Part shown: one piece after another, positions 45,496 to 53,188 of the stretch
Layout: every line of letters begins with the position of its first letter
Position numbering within the stretch: the stretch's first letter is position 1
Assembly (NCBI GenBank): GCA_050250135.1
Contig: JBFWPF010000003.1
Coordinates: 21,015-85,014, forward strand
Length of the DNA stretch: 64,000 bases
Direction: 5' to 3'
Source of the DNA: JBFWPF01 sp050250135
GTDB taxonomy: Bacteria; Chlamydiota; Chlamydiia; Chlamydiales; JAFEGQ01
Translations under genes and position numbers: made by a program
Notes under the pieces: model-generated
What the model saw: the letters and a program-made list of their open reading frames with translations, nothing else
What the model was told of the DNA's origin: nothing
The model's database searches: none

Positions 45496-46476
45496 ATGAT
45501 TGTCCTCGGTATCGAATCGACCTGCGATGAGACGGCAGCCGCAGTCGTCGTGGATGGGAAAGAAATTCTCTCCAACGTAATCGCCTCTCAGGCCAAGCTC
45601 CATGAGAAGTACGGCGGGGTGATGCCCGAGCTGGCCTCCCGGGAGCACCTCACCCAGATCGGCCCCGTCATCGAGCAGGCGCTCAGTGAGGCAGGGGTGA
45701 CCCGTGACGAGCTGGATCTCATCGCGGCGGCGCAAGGCCCCGGCCTTGTGGGCGCCATCATGGTCGGCCTCAACACCGCCAAAGGGATGGCCCTTGGCCT
45801 CGGGATCCCCCTGATCGGCGTCAACCATGTCGAGGCCCACCTCTACGCCGCCGTTATGAGCGCCGTCGAAATCCCCTACCCAGCCCTTGGCGTCGTCATT
45901 TCAGGGGGCCACACGAGCCTCCTCCGGGTCGACGGGATCGGCCAGTATACCCTCCTCGGCAGCACGGTAGACGATGCCATTGGAGAGGCCTTCGATAAGG
46001 TCGCCGCCATGCTCGGCCTCCCCTACCCGGGCGGCCCCGAGGTCGAAAAGCTGGCCCGTCAAGGAAACCCCCTCCCCTTCAAGCCAGGGCGGGTCAAAGA
46101 GCGCCCCCTCGACTTCTCCTTCTCGGGCCTTAAAACCCAGGTCCTCTACGCGATTAAAGAAAATCCTAATAAAGCCGATGTGGCGGCCGGCTTTCAAGAG
46201 ACCGCTTTACAGGACCTAGTGGACCACGTCACCCTGGCTGCGGAGAGCTTTCCCTGCCGGGCGATCCTACTGGGGGGTGGTGTGAGCCAGAATGGGCGGC
46301 TCCGGGAGCTCCTTCAAGGGGCGGGCTTGGGTCTTCCCCTCTTTTGGCCGGGCAAGGGTCTAGTTCTAGACAATGCAGCTATGATCGCCGGCCTGGGCTA
46401 CCACCGGCTGCAGATCGAGGGTCCCTCCCCCCTCGACATCCCCCCCAAGCCTCGGCTGGCTGCGTTTCTCTCTTGA
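45496..46476 (+). CDS. tsaD: tRNA N6-adenosine threonylcarbamoyltransferase
   Basis: 326 residues. MIVLGIESTCDETAAAVV opens the ASKHA fold, the metal-binding HxxxH is in GVNHVEAHLYA, and the nucleotide loop is GVVISGGHTSLLRV. VDDAIGEAFDKVAAMLGLPY and LGGGVSQNGRLRE are standard. It transfers the threonylcarbamoyl group to A37 of ANN-decoding tRNAs. Divergent from the deubiquitinase gene with a 54 bp gap. No ribosome binding site is evident before the ATG. Confidence 0.95.
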   Translation: MIVLGIESTCDETAAAVVVDGKEILSNVIASQAKLHEKYGGVMPELASREHLTQIGPVIEQALSEAGVTRDELDLIAAAQGPGLVGAIMVGLNTAKGMALGLGIPLIGVNHVEAHLYAAVMSAVEIPYPALGVVISGGHTSLLRVDGIGQYTLLGSTVDDAIGEAFDKVAAMLGLPYPGGPEVEKLARQGNPLPFKPGRVKERPLDFSFSGLKTQVLYAIKENPNKADVAAGFQETALQDLVDHVTLAAESFPCRAILLGGGVSQNGRLRELLQGAGLGLPLFWPGKGLVLDNAAMIAGLGYHRLQIEGPSPLDIPPKPRLAAFLS

Positions 46477-46501
46477 TTTCCGTTATCCCTTTTGCTAGAC
46501 T
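46473..46501 (+). promoter_or_regulatory. Predicted promoter for rpmG and the lol genes
   Basis: TTGATT at 46473-46478, 17 bp spacer, TAGACT at 46496-46501, 31 bp before the rpmG ATG. It overlaps the tsaD stop codon. Confidence 0.42.
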
Positions 46502-46531
46502 GCCTACCACAATCTTTTTTAGAGGGCATCT

Positions 46532-46690
46532 ATGGCCAAGAAGGGACGGGAAATCATCAAACTGAAGAGCACCGAGTCGGATACCTTCTATTCGACCAAG
46601 AAGAACAAGAAGACCGCGACGGGGCGGCTCGAGCGGAAAAAGTACGACCCCAAGCTCCGCAAGCACGTTCTCTTTAAAGAGTCGAAGTGA
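46532..46690 (+). CDS. rpmG: 50S ribosomal protein L33
   Basis: 52 residues reading MAKKGREIIKLKSTESDTFY, then STKKNKKTATGRLERKKYDP and KLRKHVLFKESK. This is the standard L33 chain with the YSTKKNKK block. It lacks the Cys pairs of zinc-binding L33, so it is the zinc-free type. AGAGGG lies 6 nt before the ATG. The next genes are lolC/E and lolD, the same neighbourhood as in Chlamydia. Confidence 0.95.
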   Translation: MAKKGREIIKLKSTESDTFYSTKKNKKTATGRLERKKYDPKLRKHVLFKESK

Positions 46691-46717
46691 TATCTGAGAC
46701 CTTAACCTGAGGTCTTA

Positions 46718-48145
46718 GTGTTTGAGCTATCGGTTGCCTTCAAATATTTGAGACCCCGGCGGCGGCAGCTGTCGGTCTCGATCATCGCCCTCCTCTCGGT
46801 GCTGGTGATCTCTCTGGTCGTCTGGCTGGTGGTGGTCTTCCTTTCGGTAATGCGGGGGGTAGAGAGCCGTTGGGTCGATACGCTCGTCTCGCTGAACGCC
46901 CCTATCCAGCTCACCCCCACTGAGGCCTACTACGACTCCTACTTTTATCAGATCGACGGGCAGAGCGGTGAGTCGGGCTTCCGGTTTAAGACCATTCGGG
47001 AAAAGGCGCTAGCTGCCGACAGTGACCCCTACGACCCGGCTAGCGACCCCGAGCTCCCCTTCCTCTTCCCCCACCCCGACCTCGATGAGGGGATGAGGCT
47101 GAAGGACCCGGTCAAGGGGGCCTTCGCCGCAGTGGAGGGGCTGGGCCTGGAGGCCCGCGACTTTGAGGTGGGGCTTGCTAACCTGAGGCTGCAGCTGCCC
47201 GGCCACCGCCTCCTCAACCAGATCTCCTATGTCGGGGCCTTTGACCCCCACAATGGCCACCTGGCCAAGACGCTCAAGGCCAATGCCCCCCTTTCGGATG
47301 GGGAGAGGGGCTTTGGGGTGCTCCTCCCCAAGGGGTACCAAAAGCAAGGGGTGGAGATCGGCGCCCAAGGGCACTACACCTACTACACCCAGACTACCTC
47401 CCTCCAAGAGCAGCGGATCCCCGTCCACGTCGCCGGCTTTTACGACCCCGGCCTCATGCCCACCGGGCTTAAGCTCACCTTCTCCGACCCCGACCTCGTC
47501 TCTGAAATTCGCACCGCTGTCGATCAGGTCGAAGCAAAAAGCGCCAATGGGATCCACGTCTACGTAGCCGACCTCTCCAAGGTCGAGGCGGTCAAGCAGC
47601 AGATCCTCGATAAGCTGGAGGAGGCGGGCATTGGCCGCTACTGGAATATCGAGACCTACCGGGAGCTTGAGTTTGCCCGCCCCCTCGTCGAGCAATTTGA
47701 GTCGGACCGGACCCTCTTCTCGCTGATCGCCCTCATCATCATCATCGTCGCCTGCTCCAACGTGATCTCGATGCTGATCCTCCTCGTTAACGACAAGCGG
47801 CGGGAGATTGGCGTGCTGCGCGCTATGGGGGCCTCTACCGCAAGCATCGCCTTTATCTTTGCCACCTGCGGTACGGTGATGGGCCTTGTGGGGAGTGTGA
47901 TTGGGGTCTCGGCAGCGCTGCTGACCCTCCATTTCCTCGGCCACCTCGTCTCCCTCCTCAGCGCCCTCCAGGGGCACGAGGCCTTTAACGCGATGTTCTT
48001 CGGCGGCGATCTCCCTAACCAAGTGTCAACGGAGGTCCTCCTCTTTGTCGCCGGCGCCACCGTTGCTATCTCCCTGATCTCGGGACTCATTCCCGCCCTC
48101 AAGGCGGCCCTCATGCGCCCCTCAGCGATCTTGAGGTCCGAATGA
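46718..48145 (+). CDS. Lipoprotein-releasing ABC transporter permease (LolC/LolE family)
   Basis: 475 residues from a GTG. One N-terminal membrane helix (about 25-48), a large periplasmic domain, then three membrane helices in an FtsX-type domain (about 340-470; NDKRREIGVLRAMGASTASI is the coupling segment). It is longer than the usual 400-415 because of inserts in the periplasmic domain around residues 85-120. It works with LolD to pull lipoproteins from the inner membrane. Only one permease gene is present, so a homodimer (LolF-like) is plausible. The end overlaps lolD as ATGA. Confidence 0.88.
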   Translation: MFELSVAFKYLRPRRRQLSVSIIALLSVLVISLVVWLVVVFLSVMRGVESRWVDTLVSLNAPIQLTPTEAYYDSYFYQIDGQSGESGFRFKTIREKALAADSDPYDPASDPELPFLFPHPDLDEGMRLKDPVKGAFAAVEGLGLEARDFEVGLANLRLQLPGHRLLNQISYVGAFDPHNGHLAKTLKANAPLSDGERGFGVLLPKGYQKQGVEIGAQGHYTYYTQTTSLQEQRIPVHVAGFYDPGLMPTGLKLTFSDPDLVSEIRTAVDQVEAKSANGIHVYVADLSKVEAVKQQILDKLEEAGIGRYWNIETYRELEFARPLVEQFESDRTLFSLIALIIIIVACSNVISMLILLVNDKRREIGVLRAMGASTASIAFIFATCGTVMGLVGSVIGVSAALLTLHFLGHLVSLLSALQGHEAFNAMFFGGDLPNQVSTEVLLFVAGATVAISLISGLIPALKAALMRPSAILRSE

Positions 48146-48807
48146 GTCTTCTAACAGCAAAACAGCTCACCAAACGGTTCGACTACCCCTCCCAAACCGA
48201 GATCCTGCGCGGGATCGATCTCGAGGTGGGGCCAGGTGAGACCGTGGCCATTATGGGAAGATCGGGCGAGGGGAAGAGCACCCTCCTCCATATTCTCGGC
48301 ACTCTCGAAAAGGCCACCTCGGGTGAGCTGGAGATCGGCGGTACGCCCATCACCGGTCGCGACTACCCCCACCTGCGCAACCGGCTCATCGGCTTTATCT
48401 TCCAGTCCTTCTTCCTTCTCGAGGATTACTCGACCCTCGACAATGTGATGATGGCCGCCCGTATCGGCCGAAAAGGGGGCCCACAGGTCAGAAAACGGGC
48501 CCTAGAGCTCCTCGACCGCGTTGGCCTTAGCCACCGCCTCACCCACCCCACCAAGCTCCTGTCGGGCGGTGAGAAGCAGCGGGTCGCGATCGCCCGCGCC
48601 CTCCTGAACAATCCGGCCCTCATCTTTGCCGACGAGCCCTCGGGCAACCTCGACCACCAAAACTCAGAGGGGATCCACAAGCTGTTGCTAGAGCTGGTGG
48701 CCCAAGAAAATAAGACCCTGATCACCGTCACCCACGATCAGAATCTTGCGGGCCTCTGCCATCGCCAATATCTCCTACGAGATGGTATCTTAGTTGCCTC
48801 AACGTAG
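48142..48807 (+). CDS. lolD: Lipoprotein-releasing system ATPase LolD
   Basis: 221 residues. Walker A is GRSGEGKSTLLH, the Q-loop region is FIFQSFFLLEDYSTLDN, the signature is LLSGGEKQRVAIARAL, and Walker B is LIFADEPSGNLD. The switch His is in ITVTHDQNLA. It belongs to the MacB/LolD class. The start overlaps the permease stop, so it powers that permease. Confidence 0.92.
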   Translation: MSLLTAKQLTKRFDYPSQTEILRGIDLEVGPGETVAIMGRSGEGKSTLLHILGTLEKATSGELEIGGTPITGRDYPHLRNRLIGFIFQSFFLLEDYSTLDNVMMAARIGRKGGPQVRKRALELLDRVGLSHRLTHPTKLLSGGEKQRVAIARALLNNPALIFADEPSGNLDHQNSEGIHKLLLELVAQENKTLITVTHDQNLAGLCHRQYLLRDGILVAST

Positions 48808-48816
48808 AGGCCCTTT

Positions 48817-50001
48817 TTGTACCCAGAAGACCACACAAGCCGCTGGCATTCAGGCCAGGGGCTTTGGAGCTCCATTCCTCCCGAGCAATGGAACAGCTGG
48901 GCCTGGCAACTCAAAAGCCAGATCCGCACCCGGGAGGCCCTAGTCCCCTACCTCACCCCCACCCCCGATGAGGAGGAGGGGCTCGCCTTTGCCAACAAAA
49001 AATTAGCCTTTGCAATTACCCCCCACCTCTTCAACCTGATCGACCGGGAGGATCCCGACTGTCCGATCCGGCGGCAGGTAATCCCTCAGGGGGCTGAGCG
49101 GATCCTCTCCCCTGAAGAGCGGATCGACCCCCTTGGAGAGGAGGGGCTCTCTCCCGTCCCTGGCATCGTCCACCGCTACCCCGACCGGGTCCTCTTTCTC
49201 GTGACCAGCAGCTGTGCCTCCTACTGCCGCTACTGCACCCGCAGCCGCCTCGTCTCCAATGCGCAAGGGTACGACTTCCGCCCCTCCTTCGAGGCGGGGC
49301 TCCAGTACATCCGAGACAACCCGGCCATCCGCGATGTGCTGATCAGCGGCGGAGACCCCCTCCTCCTCCCCGACCGAAAGCTTGATGAGCTACTGGGGGC
49401 ACTTCGAGCCATCCCCCACGTCGAGTTCATCCGGATTGGGAGCCGAATCCCGATCTTTATGCCTCAGCGGATCACCCCCGAGCTATGCGCCGTTTTCCAG
49501 CGCCACCGCCCCCTCTGGATCAGCCTCCACACCAACCACCCCAGGGAGTGCACGCTTGAGCTTAAGGAGGCCTGCCACCGGCTGACGGCATCGGGGGTGA
49601 TCATGGGCAACCAGTCTGTCCTCCTCCGCGGCGTCAATGACGATGCCGCCACCATCCGCTCCCTCTCCCACCGCCTCCTCCAGATGGGGGTCACCCCCCA
49701 CTACCTCTTCCAGGGGGACCTGATCACTGGAAGCGCCCACCTGCGGACCCCCATCTCGACCGGCCTTAAGATCATCCGGGAGCTGCGCGGCCATACCTCG
49801 AGCTACGCCATCCCCCAGCTAGCGATCGACGACCCGGCAGGGGGGGGCAAGATCCCGCTCAATCCCGACTATATCCGCGGGATGACCGACACCGAGATCA
49901 TCTTAGAGAACTTTGAGGGGCGGGAGGTCCGGTACCCTATAGCACCAGGGGCAGGTGCTCCCGGACGACTCCGGGAGTGTCAGCGGTCAGGTCCTTGTTG
50001 A
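48817..50001 (+). CDS. Lysine 2,3-aminomutase-like radical SAM protein (KamA/EpmB family)
   Basis: 394 residues from a TTG. The radical SAM cluster is CASYCRYCTRSRLV (CX3CX2C), the SAM-binding GGDPLLLP follows, and the PLP lysine motif is DDPAGGGKIPLNPDY near residue 345. The length is closer to catabolic KamA enzymes (about 415) than to EpmB (about 340). In an intracellular bacterium the modifying role, supplying beta-lysine for elongation factor P, is at least as likely, but no epmA or efp is in view. It begins 9 nt after lolD. Confidence 0.82.
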   Translation: MYPEDHTSRWHSGQGLWSSIPPEQWNSWAWQLKSQIRTREALVPYLTPTPDEEEGLAFANKKLAFAITPHLFNLIDREDPDCPIRRQVIPQGAERILSPEERIDPLGEEGLSPVPGIVHRYPDRVLFLVTSSCASYCRYCTRSRLVSNAQGYDFRPSFEAGLQYIRDNPAIRDVLISGGDPLLLPDRKLDELLGALRAIPHVEFIRIGSRIPIFMPQRITPELCAVFQRHRPLWISLHTNHPRECTLELKEACHRLTASGVIMGNQSVLLRGVNDDAATIRSLSHRLLQMGVTPHYLFQGDLITGSAHLRTPISTGLKIIRELRGHTSSYAIPQLAIDDPAGGGKIPLNPDYIRGMTDTEIILENFEGREVRYPIAPGAGAPGRLRECQRSGPC

Positions 50002-50359
50002 CCTCCCCTACGACGAGGGCGGCGATCGGCCCCGAGAGATTCTGACGGAGCTCGCCTAGCAGCGCTGGGCTGGCAATCAGGTAGAGGCGCCCAAAGCCCT
50101 CTCCGTTATGAAGCTCGCTCAGCCGATCGGCCACCGCTTTGGCAAAGGCGTGGCGCGACTTTTGCTGGGGGGCCATATGGGCATCGGTATTGTGCTTGCT
50201 CCGACTCGCAATATCGGCCGGCTGGGCCACCGGATCGGCAGGGGAGCGCTCAGGTTTGTGATGGAGAACCCCCACCTCTTGGAGAGCCCTCCCCCCTTCC
50301 GAAAGGAAGAAGCGGGCCTGAGAGCCATTCGCGACGACAACTAATGTTTTGTTTCCCAT
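49937..50359 (-). CDS. Host-attachment family protein (PF10116-like)
   Basis: 140 residues from the ATG at 50359, with GAGGG just upstream; a TTG 30 nt earlier is possible. MGNKTLVVVANGSQARFFLS and the end VREHLP are typical of the family named 'protein required for attachment to host cells', first described in Agrobacterium. So are AFAKAVADRLSELHNGEGFG and LYLIASPALLGELRQNLS. Its fold resembles archaeal release-factor/pelota domains, and the biochemical role is not known. The 3' end overlaps the KamA-like gene by 65 nt on the other strand. Confidence 0.75.
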   Translation of the reverse strand: MGNKTLVVVANGSQARFFLSEGGRALQEVGVLHHKPERSPADPVAQPADIASRSKHNTDAHMAPQQKSRHAFAKAVADRLSELHNGEGFGRLYLIASPALLGELRQNLSGPIAALVVGEVNKDLTADTPGVVREHLPLVL

Positions 50360-50465
50360 ACCCTCATGGTGGCTAAAGTACTCTTTCAAGGCAAAATAAA
50401 AAAATTTTATTGATAGTCAGCAATAGGAAAATCCAGTATACTCTCCGCAATACAGGAGGGACCGG

Positions 50466-51110
50466 ATGGATATAGAGGCCAGCTTGCATCGAGATGCCCA
50501 TCTTAGAAACAGAACTGAGGCGGCCACAGGATTGGCCGCTTTAGGCTCGCTTAGCCTGGTAGTCGCCTTTCCGCTTATCCATCTCACCCGCTTTTCCACC
50601 CTACCCCTTGCCACCATCACAAGTGTGGGAACCGCTGTGGGACTCTACCTGGCTGACCATAATTCAAGTGGGTATGCCTGGAAGGTCGACCCTCTACCCG
50701 AGGGGAGTTTGGATAGCTCTAAAAAGGAGATTCAGGTCAGCCTGATATGGATGCCCGAGTACTTTCCTAAAACAATTGAGGGATCGGTAAAGCTGAGCGA
50801 CTTTCCCTTTAAATCGATTCAGGACGACGTCGCAAGTCATCGGATCTGGCTCAATACCGAGAGCACCGCCACGTTTGCAAAGTTTGGCCTTCCCCTTGTT
50901 TTGATTGCCTGGCTAGGTGTCCTTGGGGGGGGCATCGCCCGGATCGCCGGCTCCAGTAGCCTGTGGCCCAGCCGGATCACCACCCTAACGGCCACTTTTG
51001 GCTCCCTAGGAGCAACCGTTCTTTTCAGTGTCTACTGTAATGACATGATGGCCCATCGGCATATCGCCCTGTACAACAACCTTAAGACCTTTGGCACAAA
51101 GCAAGGATAG
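50466..51110 (+). CDS. Hypothetical four-helix membrane protein
   Basis: 214 residues. Hydrophobic pairs lie at about 22-62 and 135-188, separated by a soluble middle of about 70 residues. GGAGG is found 3-4 nt before the ATG. The next locus (51115-51915) encodes a paralog of the same length, split by a MITE. Shared features are RDAHLR/HDAKLR near the start, LATITSVGT/LATITNVGT in helix 2, and GxxGxGIxRxA in helix 3. Also shared is an end with RxIALYNNLK/RLIAYYENK. No known family was recognised. Confidence 0.72.
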   Translation: MDIEASLHRDAHLRNRTEAATGLAALGSLSLVVAFPLIHLTRFSTLPLATITSVGTAVGLYLADHNSSGYAWKVDPLPEGSLDSSKKEIQVSLIWMPEYFPKTIEGSVKLSDFPFKSIQDDVASHRIWLNTESTATFAKFGLPLVLIAWLGVLGGGIARIAGSSSLWPSRITTLTATFGSLGATVLFSVYCNDMMAHRHIALYNNLKTFGTKQG

Positions 51111-51114
51111 CCTT

Positions 51115-51375
51115 ATGAGTATGACGTTTGAAGAGATGGTCCATCACGATGCGAAGCTGAGATGGGGCATCGAACAGGGAATAGGTGTTGCTGCCGTGGC
51201 CTCCGCTGGAATGAACCTCCCTTTCGCTATCCTTATTGGTATGCGCCGCTCTACCCTGCTGCTTGCCACCATCACCAACGTCGGGACCACCTTAGCGGGC
51301 TACTTTGCGATCGATCGGCTGGACCATTATACCCCTGATTGTGACCTATCGTCCAGGGGGCGCGGCAGATGGTAG
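51115..51375 (+). pseudogene. N-terminal part of a membrane-protein paralog, interrupted by MITE copy D
   Basis: 86 codons, of which the first 72 (to DRLDHY) are original. The rest (TPDCDLSSRGRGRW) is translated from the MITE and ends at a TAG at 51373-51375. It matches the first half of the 50466 protein, including the LATIT-VGT helix. ATG 51115 is preceded by AAGGA. An in-frame TTG at 51091 is unlikely. The second half of the gene continues in the same reading frame at 51499. Confidence 0.8.
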
Positions 51376-51488
51376 TCAGATAGCGCACATCGTGACGAGG
51401 CCAGGTCTTTAGACCTGGGTGAGGAGGGATGTCCGCTAGATGGCCACCAGCTGTAGATGCCCTCTGGGCGATAGGTCGCAATCAGGGG
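51332..51488. mobile_element. MITE-like palindromic element, family 1, copy D (157 bp), inside a gene
   Basis: The ends are CCCCTGATTGTGACCTATCG and its inverse-type arm, flanked by TTATA at 51327-51331 and 51489-51493. The central stem is CCAGGTCT-TT-AGACCTGG. Element plus one target copy is 162 bp, which is 54 codons, so the host reading frame is kept on both sides. An in-frame TAG occurs 42 nt in. Confidence 0.9.
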
Positions 51489-51498
51489 TTATATACGC

Positions 51499-51915
51499 AT
51501 GGATAGAACCCGCCTACCCGTTGCCAAGCTCTTGGACTGGACCAAGCCAGCAGTACGGGAGAGCCTTCTCTACCTCCCCGGTGCGTTGAATTGTTTGACT
51601 CCAGAGTCGGTGGCCAGGAAAGGCGAATTTCCCCCTGTTTACACCCTTTCAGACTATCAACAGGCTAACAAGAGAGGGAAGGATCCTTTCGAAGATGCCA
51701 ACTATAGGGCGAGCCTTTGCCTAATGATCGTCGGCTGGGTGGGGTTAATTGTGGCGGGAATCGGTAGGCTTGCGGCCTGGAATAGCGCCGGACCCAACTG
51801 GATCGCCTCCACTACCGGGGGAGCGGGCTCCTTTGGCGCCGCATACTTTCTTTGGGTCGACCGAAGGACCCTTATGGATAGCCGCCTCATCGCCTACTAT
51901 GAGAACAAGCCCTAA
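51499..51915 (+). pseudogene. C-terminal part of the membrane-protein paralog split by MITE copy D
   Basis: 138 codons, beginning MDRTRLPVAKLLDWTKPAVR and matching the second half of the 50466 protein (MIVGWVGLIVAGIGRLAAWN, then a helix and RLIAYYENK). Joining it to the first part by removing the MITE and one TTATA gives ...DRLDHYIRMDRTRL... and 212 residues in all, against 214 for the intact neighbour. The MITE end AGGGG stands 10 nt before ATG 51499, so this half might still be translated by itself. Confidence 0.8.
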
Positions 51916-51932
51916 TGGCCTCCCCTCTTGAA

Positions 51933-51960
51933 CCCCTGATTGCGACCTGTCGTCCAGGGG
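51933..51960. mobile_element. 28 bp minimal version of the family 1 MITE, copy E
   Basis: CCCCTGATTGCGACC plus TGTCGTCCAGGGG, flanked on both sides by TTGAA (51928-51932 and 51961-51965). It equals the first 28 bp of copies C and D, where an internal CCAGGGG can serve as an alternative right end. The perfect 5 bp direct repeats argue that this short form itself was inserted. Confidence 0.72.
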
Positions 51961-51998
51961 TTGAAAAAAAGGGGGAATTTGGGCTTTAATGGTCCGCT

Positions 51999-53186
51999 AT
52001 GGACAAGCGCTTTACCGAACATCTAGCCCGCGAACTGGAAGAGATTAGGGAGGCCGGCCTCTTCAAGGCCGAGCGGATCATCGACTCCCCCCAAAGCAGC
52101 CACATCGAACTCCACGATGGCACCAAAGCCCTCAATTTTTGTGCTAATAATTACTTGGGCTTGGCCGACCACCCCGATGTCATTGCAGCAGCAAGGGGTT
52201 CCTATGAGAAGTACGGTTACGGGATGGCCTCGGTCCGCTTTATCTGCGGCACCCAGGTGACCCACAAGGAGCTCGAGAGGCGGATCACCCACTTTTTGGG
52301 AACCGAAGACACCATCACCTATGCGGCCTGCTTCGATGCAAACGGCGGTCTTTTCGAGACACTGCTAGGGCCCGAAGATGCCGTCATTAGCGATGCGCTC
52401 AACCACGCCTCGATCATCGATGGGGTGCGCCTGTGTAAGGCGCAGCGCTTTAGGTTTGCCCACAGCGATATGGGGGATCTGGAGACGAAGCTCAAGGAGG
52501 CCGAAGGGGCGCGGTTCCGGATCATTGCGACCGACGGCGTCTTTTCGATGGATGGCGACGTGGCGAAACTGAGGGAGATCTGCGACCTTGCCGACAAGTA
52601 CCGAGCCCTGGTGATGGTCGACGACTGCCATGCGACCGGCTTTATGGGGAAGGGTGGCCGAGGGACCCACGAGTTTTGCGAGGTGGTGGGGCGGGTCGAT
52701 ATCCTGACCGGCACGCTCGGAAAGGCGCTGGGCGGTGCCTCTGGGGGATACACCTCGGGGCGGAAGGAGATCATCGCGATGCTCCGGCAGCGCTCTAGGC
52801 CCTATTTGTTCTCTAACGCTCTCGCGCCGGCCATTGCCTGCGCCTCGATTGAGGTCTTCGACTTGTTAGAGAGAGAACCCAAGCGAAGAGAGCGGGTCCA
52901 TGAGAATGCCCGCTACTTCAGAAAGGGGCTCGAGGGCTTAGGCTTCAACCTCGTTAAGGGCGACACGCCCATTATTCCGGTAATGCTAGGCGAAGCGAAG
53001 CTTGCCGAGCAGTTTGCCGCTAAGATGCTTGATCACGGGATCTATGTGATCGGTTTCTCTTTTCCCGTTGTGCCGAAAGGTCAGGCCCGGATCCGGACCC
53101 AGATGTCGGCCATCCACACCAAACAGGACCTCGACAAAGCGTTGGGAGCTTTTGAAGCGGTCGGAAAACAACTCGGAGTTATCTAA
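51999..53186 (+). CDS. kbl: Glycine C-acetyltransferase (2-amino-3-ketobutyrate CoA ligase)
   Basis: 395 residues, alpha-oxoamine synthase family. The PLP lysine is in ILTGTLGKALGGASGGYTSG, the cofactor Asp-His region is in VMVDDCHATGFMGKGGRGT, and the N-terminal ALNFCANNYLGLADHP is standard. It cleaves 2-amino-3-oxobutyrate with CoA to glycine and acetyl-CoA. tdh follows after 2 nt, so the pair degrades threonine to glycine and acetyl-CoA. No clear ribosome binding site precedes the ATG. Confidence 0.94.
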   Translation: MDKRFTEHLARELEEIREAGLFKAERIIDSPQSSHIELHDGTKALNFCANNYLGLADHPDVIAAARGSYEKYGYGMASVRFICGTQVTHKELERRITHFLGTEDTITYAACFDANGGLFETLLGPEDAVISDALNHASIIDGVRLCKAQRFRFAHSDMGDLETKLKEAEGARFRIIATDGVFSMDGDVAKLREICDLADKYRALVMVDDCHATGFMGKGGRGTHEFCEVVGRVDILTGTLGKALGGASGGYTSGRKEIIAMLRQRSRPYLFSNALAPAIACASIEVFDLLEREPKRRERVHENARYFRKGLEGLGFNLVKGDTPIIPVMLGEAKLAEQFAAKMLDHGIYVIGFSFPVVPKGQARIRTQMSAIHTKQDLDKALGAFEAVGKQLGVI

Positions 53187-53188
53187 AC

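Noticed and set aside
46692..46715. AGACCT...AGGTCT hairpin after rpmG as a terminator
   Set aside because: Only a 6 bp stem without a T-run, and the lol genes follow closely; read-through is more likely.
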